A stretch of DNA of 64,000 nucleotides, from contig NZ_LMMR01000004.1 of NCBI RefSeq assembly GCF_001422325.1, positions 377,752 through 441,751 on the forward strand, given 5' to 3'. Within the stretch, counting starts at the first letter, position 1; each line of letters begins with the position of its first letter. Under the pieces are notes generated by a model. The model had not been told where the DNA came from. It made no database searches and was given only the letters and a program-made list of their open reading frames with translations. Source of the DNA: Leifsonia sp. Leaf264 (GTDB lineage Bacteria; Actinomycetota; Actinomycetes; Actinomycetales; Microbacteriaceae). Positions 25,738 through 32,800 of this stretch are shown in pieces. Made by a program: the position numbers and the translations under genes.

Positions 25738-27131
25738 GCGTGCTGCTGGACTTCCGCCTGCCCGACCTGGGTGAGGGCCTCACCGAGTCCGAGATCGTGA
25801 ACTGGCACGTCGGCGTCGGCGACACGGTGACACTCAACCAGGTGATCGCCGAGGTCGAGACCGCCAAGGCCATCGTCGAGCTGCCGTCGCCGTATGCGGG
25901 CATCGTGGCGCGGCTGTACGCCGAGCCCGGAGTGACCGTGAACGTGGGGGAGCCCATAGTTTCCTTCGAGGTCGAGGGTGGTGCGGCTCCGGATGCCGCC
26001 GCTCGGTCGACGGATTCCGGCGCCGACGCGCCGCAACCGAACCTCGTCGGCTACGGCGCGCGCGCCGAGAGCGGGACGCCGCAGCGGCGCGCACGTCGGG
26101 CGGTGGGGGAGGCGCCGGTGGTACCGGCGGCCGAGACCGTCTCGACGACGACGACGGCTCCGGCGCCGCTGGCGAGCGCACCGGCGCCCGAAACCACGAC
26201 GCAGACGCCCGCTCCGACGCCATCGCGGCCGAGCACAGCCCAGCCCGCCGAGCGCCCACGCTCGACTCCGCCCGTGCGCAAGCTGGCGCACGATCTCGGC
26301 GTCGACCTGGCGCAGCTCATGGGCACGGGCGAGCACGGCCTGATCACGCGCGACGACGTGGAGGCTGCAGCATCCGTCATGCCCTCAGGGGTCGGCACTG
26401 TCCCGAACCAGCCGGCCCCTGAGCCCTCAGCGCGGCAGACGCGGACGCCCATCCGCAGTGTGCGCAAGCACACTGCAGCGGCGATGGTGCAGAGCGCCTT
26501 CACGGCGCCTCACGTCACGGAGTTCCTCGCCGTCGACGTCACGGCGACCATGGAGCTGCTCGCGCGCCTCAAGCAGGATCGGGCGCTCACCGAACACCGC
26601 ATCGGCATCCTCGCGATCGTGGCCAAGGCGCTGTGCATCGCGCTCACGCGCAACCCCTCACTCAACACGCACTGGGACGAGGCCGCCCAGGAGATCGTCG
26701 AGTTCCACTACGTGAACCTCGGCATCGCCGCCGCGACGCCGCGCGGGCTGGTCGTGCCGAACATCCCGGATGCCGGCGACCTCACCCTGCCGGCGCTCGC
26801 CGATGCGCTCGCACTGCTCACCGCGACGGCTCGCGAGGGTCGCACCGAGCCGGCGCGATTGGCCGGTGGCACGATCTCGATCACCAACATCGGGGTCTTC
26901 GGCATCGATGCGGGTACCCCCATCCTGAATCCCGGGGAGGCGGCCATCCTCGCGATGGGCGCCGTGCGACGGGAGCCGCGCGAGCACGACGGCGGCATCG
27001 CCCTGCGTGACGTGATGACGCTCAGCCTGTCGTTCGACCACAGGCTCGTCGACGGCGAACAGGGCTCGCGCTTCCTCGCCGACATCGGCACGATGCTGCG
27101 CGACCCGGCCCGGGCGCTCGCGATGGTGTGA
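25734..27131 (+). CDS. bkdC: Dihydrolipoamide acyltransferase (E2)
   Basis: 465 aa from GTG 25734, which overlaps the E1beta stop. It has a single lipoyl domain (about 1-78, modified Lys45 in EVETAKAIVELPSP), a Pro/Ala/Thr linker, an E3-binding domain (about 180-215, with VRKLAHDLGVDLAQLMGTG) and the catalytic domain ending with SFDHRLVDGEQG (His436 and Asp440). It transfers the acyl group to CoA. No E3 gene is adjacent, so it must use lipoamide dehydrogenase encoded elsewhere. Confidence 0.92.
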   Translation: MSVLLDFRLPDLGEGLTESEIVNWHVGVGDTVTLNQVIAEVETAKAIVELPSPYAGIVARLYAEPGVTVNVGEPIVSFEVEGGAAPDAAARSTDSGADAPQPNLVGYGARAESGTPQRRARRAVGEAPVVPAAETVSTTTTAPAPLASAPAPETTTQTPAPTPSRPSTAQPAERPRSTPPVRKLAHDLGVDLAQLMGTGEHGLITRDDVEAAASVMPSGVGTVPNQPAPEPSARQTRTPIRSVRKHTAAAMVQSAFTAPHVTEFLAVDVTATMELLARLKQDRALTEHRIGILAIVAKALCIALTRNPSLNTHWDEAAQEIVEFHYVNLGIAAATPRGLVVPNIPDAGDLTLPALADALALLTATAREGRTEPARLAGGTISITNIGVFGIDAGTPILNPGEAAILAMGAVRREPREHDGGIALRDVMTLSLSFDHRLVDGEQGSRFLADIGTMLRDPARALAMV

Positions 27132-27207
27132 CGCATCCGTCGCCCGATGGTCGTGAGGTTCCGGATGCCGCTATCCAGCGAGCGCGCTGGGGGAGGAGTA
27201 TGACCCC

Positions 27208-27513
27208 ATGGCAACCCTCGAACCCTCCGACACCGCCGCCGAGCTCGACGGCACGGCCTTCATCCACGAGGACGATTCACTGACGGCGTCGTTCTCCACC
27301 GCCGACTTCGCGAGCGCGGTGCGGCTCCTCGACGCCGTCGCCGTGGTGGCCGACGAACTCGACCACCATCCCGACGTGCTCGTCGGTTACGGATCGATCG
27401 TCTTCGACCTGACCTCCCACGACGCCGATGGCGTGACTGCGCGCGACGTGCGGTTGGCGAAGCGCATCCAGGCCATCGCCGACGAGCAGGGAGCGACGCC
27501 GGCGGAGGAGTGA
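27208..27513 (+). CDS. Pterin-4a-carbinolamine dehydratase-like protein
   Basis: 101 aa. The core ADELDHHPDVLVGYGSIVF, followed by LTSHDADGVTARD and LAKRI, is the conserved PCD/DCoH pattern with the paired His-His-Pro. The family dehydrates 4a-hydroxytetrahydropterin; in bacteria without phenylalanine hydroxylase its role is unclear, and none is seen here. It has a good GGGGGAGGAG ribosome-binding site. It is a small independent gene after the E2 gene. Confidence 0.85.
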   Translation: MATLEPSDTAAELDGTAFIHEDDSLTASFSTADFASAVRLLDAVAVVADELDHHPDVLVGYGSIVFDLTSHDADGVTARDVRLAKRIQAIADEQGATPAEE

Positions 27514-27570
27514 GGGTGCGTGGCTTCGCGCTCGGTCGTTCGTCGGCCATCCGCTATCGAGTCGGCGTCC

Positions 27571-27689
27571 CGCTCGCCACGTATGGCCGCTCCTCCATCG
27601 CCCGCTCGCCACGTGTGGCCGCTCCTCCATCGCCCGCTCGCCACGTGTGGCCGCATGGGGACGGCCGTAGCGGCCAGAAGTGGCGAGCG
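27571..27689. repeat. Three tandem 32-bp repeats closed by an inverted copy
   Basis: Copies of CGCTCGCCACGTGTGGCCGC start at 27571 (one mismatch), 27603 and 27635, each followed by the same TCCTCCATCGCC spacer. At 27670-27689 an inverted copy (18 of 20 bases) follows after 15 bp. The unit contains CACGTG. It lies between the pterin dehydratase and MBL genes, which converge on it. Confidence 0.8.
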
Positions 27690-27706
27690 GCGAGGAGTCC
27701 CGCGCG

Positions 27707-28441
27707 TCAGGAGGGCCGAGACGCCCCGTCGGATGCCGCAGCCCGCACCAGACGCACGATCTCGTCGCTGCCGCCATTCCACGGTGTCCCGTGCCCCGGC
27801 AGCACCCACGTCGCGCCGAGGCCCTCGAGCCGTGAGAGCGAGTCGATCGCCAGCGCCGGCTCGTCGGTGAAGGGAGCCGGCTGCGGGCCTCGCCGCCCGG
27901 TGAGCACGTGTCGGGTGGTGAGGGCATCGCCGACGAAGACTGCACTCACGCTCGGAACGTAGACGGCCACGCTTCCGGCCGAGTGTCCGGGCAGCCCGAT
28001 GATGCGCGGCGCTCCCGGCAGGTCGAGCACGTCGCCGTCGCGCATGGTCGTGACCTCGCTCAGGTAGGTGGTGCGCAGGCCGCCCTTCCGGGCCGCGTAC
28101 CAGAAGAAGCGGGCGACGGCACCGAGTCGCATCCGTCCCCACTCCGCCTCGGGCTTGATCTCGCCGCGGGCCCTGGCGGCATCGGCCTCGTGGACGAAGA
28201 CGGGAACGCCGTGCTCTCGACGGAGCCTCTCCGCGAAGCCGATGTGATCGGTGTCGCCGTGCGTGAGGACGAGTCCGCGCACGTCGGAGAGGTCGCGACC
28301 CATCGCGGCGAGTTCCTTCTCGAGTTCGCCCCAGTGGCCGGCGAGGCCGGCGTCGACGATGGTGATGCCGTCGGCGGTGTCGACCAGGTAGGCGGCCACG
28401 ATGTCGTTGCCGATGCGGTGCAGTGATGGCGCGAGTTGCAT
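27707..28441 (-). CDS. MBL-fold metallo-hydrolase
   Basis: 244 aa from ATG 28441. The metal motif THGDTDHIGFAE, the later GLPGHSAGSVAVYV and VFVGDAL, and the final LPGHGTPWNGG give the full set of metallo-beta-lactamase-fold ligands. The N-terminal LHRIGNDIVAAYLVDT strand pair is that of glyoxalase-II/lactonase-like members. The substrate is unknown. It is divergent from a TetR regulator, with duplicated operators between them, so it is the likely regulated target. Confidence 0.87.
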   Translation of the reverse strand: MQLAPSLHRIGNDIVAAYLVDTADGITIVDAGLAGHWGELEKELAAMGRDLSDVRGLVLTHGDTDHIGFAERLRREHGVPVFVHEADAARARGEIKPEAEWGRMRLGAVARFFWYAARKGGLRTTYLSEVTTMRDGDVLDLPGAPRIIGLPGHSAGSVAVYVPSVSAVFVGDALTTRHVLTGRRGPQPAPFTDEPALAIDSLSRLEGLGATWVLPGHGTPWNGGSDEIVRLVRAAASDGASRPS

Positions 28442-28475
28442 GGGTCGATCCTTCGGATGTGTGTGATGATCGTCG

Positions 28476-28522
28476 TGATGGCTATGGTACGTAGCCTTGA
28501 TGGCTAAAGTCAATAGCCATCA
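28476..28522. promoter_or_regulatory. Two tandem TetR operators between the MBL and TetR genes
   Basis: Site 2 is a perfect inverted repeat, TGATGGCTA (28498-28506) and TAGCCATCA (28514-28522). Site 1 has TGATGGCTA (28476-28484) and TAGCCTTGA (28488+4 to 28500), 7 of 9 bases matching. They start 22 bp apart, two helical turns, both between the divergent starts. Confidence 0.75.
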
Positions 28523-28562
28523 GCTACGCTCGACATCACTCGACACTTCGAAGGAGACACGG

Positions 28563-29120
28563 ATGCCGACCCCCGACCGCACCTCGCTCGACGCCATCAT
28601 CGCGGCGGGCCGCGACATCCTGCGCTCCGACGGCCTTCCGGGCCTCACCATGCAGGCCGTCGCCCAGCGGGTGGGGGTGCGCGCGCCGTCGCTGTACAAG
28701 AGGGTGCGCGGCCGCGATGACCTCCTGCGCCTCGTCGTCGAGGCCTCGCTCCACGATCTCGACGTGCGCATCGACGCCGCTCTCGCCGATGGCGGCGTGG
28801 ATGCCGGCGACGATCTCATCGAGCTCGCCCGAACCATGCGCTCCTTCTCCCGCGAGAACCCCGCCGAGTATCGCCTGATCTTCGCCGACGTACCGGATGC
28901 TGCGAGGGCGAGCGCGCTCCAGCGCTCGAGTGCGGCTGTGCTCAGCGTCGCCGAGCGGCTGGCCGGCTCCGACGACGCCCTACCCGCGGCGCGCACCATC
29001 ACCGCGTGGGCGAACGGGTTCATCAGCATGGAGCTCGCCGGAGCCTTCCGCCTCGGAGGCGACGTCGACGAGGCGTTCGAGTACGGCGCCCGCCGTATCG
29101 CGGCGGCCCTCGCCCGCTGA
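28563..29120 (+). CDS. TetR-family regulator
   Basis: 185 aa from ATG 28563, with CGAAGGAGA upstream; a start at 28497 would lie inside the operator. The N-terminal HTH has LDAIIAAGRDILRSDGLPG, LTMQAVAQRVGVRAPSLYKR and RDDLLRLVV, and the C-terminal TetR_C_33-like ligand domain includes FSRENPAEYRLIFADVP. It is divergent from the MBL gene; both probably respond to the same ligand. Confidence 0.88.
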   Translation: MPTPDRTSLDAIIAAGRDILRSDGLPGLTMQAVAQRVGVRAPSLYKRVRGRDDLLRLVVEASLHDLDVRIDAALADGGVDAGDDLIELARTMRSFSRENPAEYRLIFADVPDAARASALQRSSAAVLSVAERLAGSDDALPAARTITAWANGFISMELAGAFRLGGDVDEAFEYGARRIAAALAR

Positions 29121-29144
29121 GCGACGGCTGTCCGCCTTCGTCAC

Positions 29145-29230
29145 GCGCACAATTCAGGCCGCATCCATCGCCACGCCGGTGGTGCAGCGCAGATCTACGG
29201 CGTCTCTCAGTTCTGGCCTGAAATGTGCGC
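29145..29230. repeat. Palindromic element at the 3' end of nuclease-like gene I
   Basis: The arms GCGCACAATTCAGGCC (29145-29160) and GGCCTGAAATGTGCGC (29215-29230) match at 15 of 16 positions, with a 54-bp inner part. The right arm covers the last codons of the leftward gene, whose stop is at 29207-29209. The ATTCAGGC core recurs in the element at 30321-30401. Confidence 0.75.
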
Positions 29231-30208
29231 GAGTTCGGCGTCGGTGAGAGGGACGCCCCGCGGGTGACGCAGCGCGCGCAGGGCCTGCGCATCCTCGACG
29301 ACGCGCACGACCGTCGCCCAGGTGGACTTCCAGTGGGTGTGGATGTGTGGGGGATTGACCGTGAGCATCATCATTCCCAGGCCCTGCGCTCCAAGCACGC
29401 GCCCGGTATCCCTGAGTACGGCTTCGTTGCCGCTGTGGAACTCCATCCCGTTCACCTCGAAGCCGACGCAGTCCTCGATGATCCCGTCGAGACGCCCCAC
29501 TCCGACGACTTCGGGTTGCGCCACGACCGAGTACCCACCACGCCGCACTCGAGTGATGAAGATCGACTCCCACCCCGAGTCCGCCTCCGGCGTGAGTTCG
29601 GTGAGGAGACCACGGATCCTGTGAGGAAGTGCGGCCACCACACGCTCGACCTCGATCCGCTTGAGGACACCTCGACGGAGGATGGAGTCCATGCAGGCGA
29701 TCGCATGCTCATCGTCCTGGCACAGCAGCGCCTGGGCGAGCGCCTGGCCGGGTGAGACGATCCAATCCAACCCGCCGGTCCCAGTGAGCTCGTTCCAGTG
29801 CACGGTGGGCTCACCGACTCCGGCGAGGCGTACCTCGCTCGTCGCTGTGAGTTGCGGGTCGATCGATGGATGCCAGACTCCTCTCGCCGTGCTCGATGAG
29901 CTCCTACCCGCTTCGCGACGCAGCCGGGCCGCGTTCGCCGCGACCTGGATGTGGAGCGTGTCGCCGACTCCGGACCAGACGCCCCACCGGCGCAGGGCAC
30001 TCACACAGCCGATGCGACCGCCCAGCGCGACGGCACGAAGCTGATCGGCGTCCGCCTTCGCCGTAGCGAACCACCCCCGTCGCACGCGCGTGAGCTCACC
30101 ATCGCGGAGTGCTCTCTCGACATCCGCTCTTCGTGCGCCGTGCCGGGCCAGGGTGCGTGTCTGAGCGATCTGTCCAAGAGAGTCCATGAGAGTAGGGAAG
30201 GTCGGCAT
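29207..30208 (-). CDS. AbiEi-type HTH plus DUF559-like nuclease fold protein (gene I)
   Basis: 333 aa from ATG 30208, with AGGGAGGAG eight to nine bases upstream. The N-terminal region (about 8-60: ARHGARRADVERALRDGEL, then TRVRRGWFA) resembles the winged helix of type IV AbiEi antitoxin-like proteins. The C-terminal region has the DUF559/VSR-like order, GRLDGIIEDC followed by FEVNGMEFH: D-x9-E-x-N. The paralogue at 47009 has D-x9-E-x-D, so the third acidic residue is Asn here and the nuclease may be inactive or altered. No toxin partner is adjacent. It is flanked by two palindromes. Confidence 0.7.
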   Translation of the reverse strand: MPTFPTLMDSLGQIAQTRTLARHGARRADVERALRDGELTRVRRGWFATAKADADQLRAVALGGRIGCVSALRRWGVWSGVGDTLHIQVAANAARLRREAGRSSSSTARGVWHPSIDPQLTATSEVRLAGVGEPTVHWNELTGTGGLDWIVSPGQALAQALLCQDDEHAIACMDSILRRGVLKRIEVERVVAALPHRIRGLLTELTPEADSGWESIFITRVRRGGYSVVAQPEVVGVGRLDGIIEDCVGFEVNGMEFHSGNEAVLRDTGRVLGAQGLGMMMLTVNPPHIHTHWKSTWATVVRVVEDAQALRALRHPRGVPLTDAELAHISGQN

Positions 30209-30320
30209 CGATCGAGACTCCTCCCTACGGTGGAAGATCTCCGAAGGCGGTGTCGACATGTGCTTCCTCACGCCGCCAGTGATCGTTGCGGAGGAGCCCC
30301 ACCCGCCTACGACGCTGCAC

Positions 30321-30401
30321 GCGATTCAGGCCGGATCTCGCGACGCGTCGCCAAGGAGCATCGTGGGTGTGGCGCGTCGGCCGTCCAAGCCTGAATTACG
30401 C
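30321..30401. repeat. Palindromic element 5' of nuclease-like gene I
   Basis: GCGATTCAGGC (30321-30331) and GCCTGAATTACGC (30389-30401) form imperfect arms around a 57-bp inner part. It lies about 110 bp upstream of the gene start and is related to the element at 29145-29230. The gap 30209-30451 holds nothing else I can recognise. Confidence 0.6.
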
Positions 30402-30451
30402 AAGCAAACGGGCACGTGAACCTGCGAGCGGGCACGGCGATGGGAGCGCGC

Positions 30452-31045
30452 CTATGCCTCGAGGGCCGCCAGCGCCATCTGCTCCAGCGCCGCACGCACG
30501 GCGGCAGCGGCGGGCTGACGCGCTCCGGTGCGGGCGCTGTGCGGCGTGGAGTTCATGAGGCCGAACGCTGCGTGGGCGCGCACGCGCAGTTCGGCATCCG
30601 TTCGCGACGGATGCAGCAGCGCCAGCACGCCCACCCAGAGCTCGACGTAGCGACGCTGCAGGCTGCGCACGGCATGGCTGTCGGATGCGGCGAGGCTGGA
30701 GATGTCGCGGTCCTGCACGAGGATGACGTCGGCGTTGGCGAGGGCGAAGTCGACGTGGAAGCTCACGAGGCCGGTCAGTGCGTGCGAAGCGTCGGGTGCC
30801 GCCTCGACCACGGTGCGGCCGCCGTCGAGCAGGCCCGTGCTCGCATCGACGAGGATGGCCGCCAGCACGGCCTGCTTGCCGGGGAAGTGCCTGTACACCG
30901 CCGGGCCGCTCACGCCGGCGGCCGCACCCAGGTCGCCGATGGACACCCCGGCGAATCCACGCTCGGCGAACAGAGTGGCGGCTGCGGACAGGAGACTGCC
31001 GCGACGGTCGGCCTTGGCCTGCGCCCGCTCGGTGGTCTCGTTCAT
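30452..31045 (-). CDS. TetR-family regulator of the leucine-degradation operon
   Basis: 197 aa. The N-terminal HTH is LLSAAATLFAERGFAGVSI followed by AAAGVSGPAVYRHFPGKQA, and the C-terminal domain matches the TetR_C_6/KstR-like class of acyl-CoA-responsive regulators. It is divergent from the methylcrotonyl-CoA carboxylase gene, with two operators in the 112-bp gap. It is inferred to repress itself and the operon until an acyl-CoA intermediate accumulates. Confidence 0.87.
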   Translation of the reverse strand: MNETTERAQAKADRRGSLLSAAATLFAERGFAGVSIGDLGAAAGVSGPAVYRHFPGKQAVLAAILVDASTGLLDGGRTVVEAAPDASHALTGLVSFHVDFALANADVILVQDRDISSLAASDSHAVRSLQRRYVELWVGVLALLHPSRTDAELRVRAHAAFGLMNSTPHSARTGARQPAAAAVRAALEQMALAALEA

Positions 31046-31059
31046 CGCTTGCCATTTCA

Positions 31060-31101
31060 GTTAACGATCGCTAACATCGGATTCAGTTAGTGAACACTAA
31101 C
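31060..31101. promoter_or_regulatory. Two palindromic TetR operators
   Basis: GTTAACGATCGCTAAC (31060-31075, one mismatched pair) and GTTAGTGAACACTAAC (31086-31101, perfect) share the GTTA-N8-TAAC frame and lie 26 bp apart between the divergent regulator and carboxylase genes. Confidence 0.8.
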
Positions 31102-31157
31102 CGAAATCACGCGGAGTCCACAAGGCACCGCGCCGTCGATGGAGACGAGAACACCGG

Positions 31158-32795
31158 ATGCCGCCCACCCCCAGCGCGCCCAGCCCGGCGGACACAGCAC
31201 CAGGCCCGCGCGCGAACGCCGACGCCCAGCGGGCCCTCGTCGCCGAGCTGCACGCCAGGCTCGCCATCGCGGCCGAGGGTGGGAGCGCCGAGTCACGCGA
31301 CCGCCACACCGGGCGGGGGAAGCTGCTCCCGCGCGACAGGGTGGACCGGCTCCTCGACGACGGCAGCCCGTTCCTCGAGATCGCGCCGCTCGCCGGCGAC
31401 GGCCTCTACGACGACGCGACACCGGCAGCCGGCCTCATCGCCGGCATCGGCCTGGTGCGCGGGCGCCATGTGCTCGTCATCGCCAACGACGCCACGGTCA
31501 AGGGCGGCACGTACTACCCGATGACTGTCAAGAAGCACCTGCGCGCACAGGAGATCGCCTTCGAGAATCGGCTGCCGTGCATCTACCTCGTCGACTCCGG
31601 CGGCGCGTTCCTGCCCAAGCAGGACGAGGTATTCCCCGACCGCGATCACTTCGGTCGCATCTTCTTCAACCAGGCACGGATGTCGGCAGCCGGCATCCCG
31701 CAGGTCTCGGCCGTGCTCGGCTCCTGCACGGCCGGAGGCGCCTACGTCCCGGCCATGAGCGACGAGACTGTCATCGTGCGCGGGCAGGGCACCATCTTCC
31801 TCGGCGGTCCGCCGCTCGTGAAGGCGGCCATCGGCGAGGTCGTCACCCCTGAGGAGCTCGGCGGCGGCGAGCTCCACGCCCACACCTCGGGCGTCACCGA
31901 CCACCTCGCCGAGAACGACGAGCACGCCCTCGCCATCGTGCGCGACATCGTGGCGACGCTGCCGCAGCCCGCGGCATCAGCGTGGACGGTGACCGAGTCG
32001 ATGCCTCCGGCGACGGATGCCGGCGACCTCGCCTCGGTGGTCCCCGTCGACGTGCAGCAGCCCTACGACGTGCACGAGGTGATCGCCCGCATCATCGACG
32101 CGCCGGCGCCCGGCGCCGACACCGGCACCGCCTTCCACGAGTTCAAGAAGGAGTACGGCGACACCCTCGTCACGGGGTTCGCCCGCATCCACGGCCACCC
32201 GGTCGGCATCGTCGCCAACAACGGCGTGCTGTTCAGCGAGTCGGCCATGAAGGGCGCGCACTTCATCGAGCTGTGCGATCAGCGCGGCATCCCGCTGGTC
32301 TTCCTCCAGAACATCTCGGGCTTCATGGTGGGCCGCGATGCCGAGGCCGGCGGCATCGCCAAGCACGGAGCCAAGATGGTCACGGCCGTCGCGACCACGC
32401 GGGTGCCGAAGCTCACCGTCGTCATCGGCGGCAGCTTCGGCGCCGGCAACTACTCGATGTGCGGACGTGCCTACTCGCCGCGCTTCCTCTGGATGTGGCC
32501 GAACGCCCGCATCAGCGTCATGGGCGGTCCGCAGGCCGCATCCGTGCTCGCCACGGTCAAGCGCGACCAGCTCGAGGCCCGCGGACAGGAGTGGTCTTCC
32601 GACGACGAGGCCGCATTCACCGCCCCGATCCGAGAGCAGTACGAGACCCAGGGCAGCCCGTACTACTCGACGGCCCGCCTCTGGGACGACGGCATCATCG
32701 ACCCGGCCGACACCCGCACCGTGCTCGGCCTCGCCCTCGACGTGTGCTCGCGCACCCCGCTGCCCGAACCCCGCTTCGGCCTGTTCCGGATGTGA
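31158..32795 (+). CDS. accD1: Acyl-CoA (methylcrotonyl-CoA) carboxylase, carboxyltransferase beta subunit
   Basis: 545 aa, the length of MCCase beta. It has [21 protein letters not shown] near the start, [30 protein letters not shown] typical of methylcrotonyl-CoA enzymes, [48 protein letters not shown] and [16 protein letters not shown]. It transfers the carboxyl group from biotin to 3-methylcrotonyl-CoA in leucine breakdown. It is the first gene of a five-gene operon, each step overlapping or closely spaced. Confidence 0.9.
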   Translation: MPPTPSAPSPADTAPGPRANADAQRALVAELHARLAIAAEGGSAESRDRHTGRGKLLPRDRVDRLLDDGSPFLEIAPLAGDGLYDDATPAAGLIAGIGLVRGRHVLVIANDATVKGGTYYPMTVKKHLRAQEIAFENRLPCIYLVDSGGAFLPKQDEVFPDRDHFGRIFFNQARMSAAGIPQVSAVLGSCTAGGAYVPAMSDETVIVRGQGTIFLGGPPLVKAAIGEVVTPEELGGGELHAHTSGVTDHLAENDEHALAIVRDIVATLPQPAASAWTVTESMPPATDAGDLASVVPVDVQQPYDVHEVIARIIDAPAPGADTGTAFHEFKKEYGDTLVTGFARIHGHPVGIVANNGVLFSESAMKGAHFIELCDQRGIPLVFLQNISGFMVGRDAEAGGIAKHGAKMVTAVATTRVPKLTVVIGGSFGAGNYSMCGRAYSPRFLWMWPNARISVMGGPQAASVLATVKRDQLEARGQEWSSDDEAAFTAPIREQYETQGSPYYSTARLWDDGIIDPADTRTVLGLALDVCSRTPLPEPRFGLFRM

Positions 32796-32800
32796 CGGCC

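Larger units (their letters stand above)
29145..30401 (-). mobile_element. Candidate mobile unit I: nuclease-like gene between two related palindromes
   Basis: A unit of about 1.26 kb made of the palindrome at 29145-29230, the AbiEi/DUF559-like gene and the palindrome at 30321-30401. Both palindromes share the ATTCAGGC/GCCTGAAT core with inner parts of 56 and 57 bp. The plan matches unit II at 46813-47959. No target-site duplication could be established. The mobile nature is inference. Confidence 0.45.

Noticed and set aside
23558-27131. Calling the E1-E2 operon a pyruvate dehydrogenase
   Set aside because: Motifs do not separate the two. The divergent Lrp regulator and nearby leucine genes favour a branched-chain substrate, so the pyruvate assignment was not used, though it is not excluded.
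27571-27654. Possible CRISPR array (three regularly spaced repeats)
   Set aside because: The spacers are identical, the period is only 32 bp in all, a closing inverted copy follows, and no cas gene is present.
29207-30208. Type IV toxin-antitoxin system
   Set aside because: Only the AbiEi-like helix-turn-helix is present; there is no AbiEii-type nucleotidyltransferase next to either gene I or gene II.
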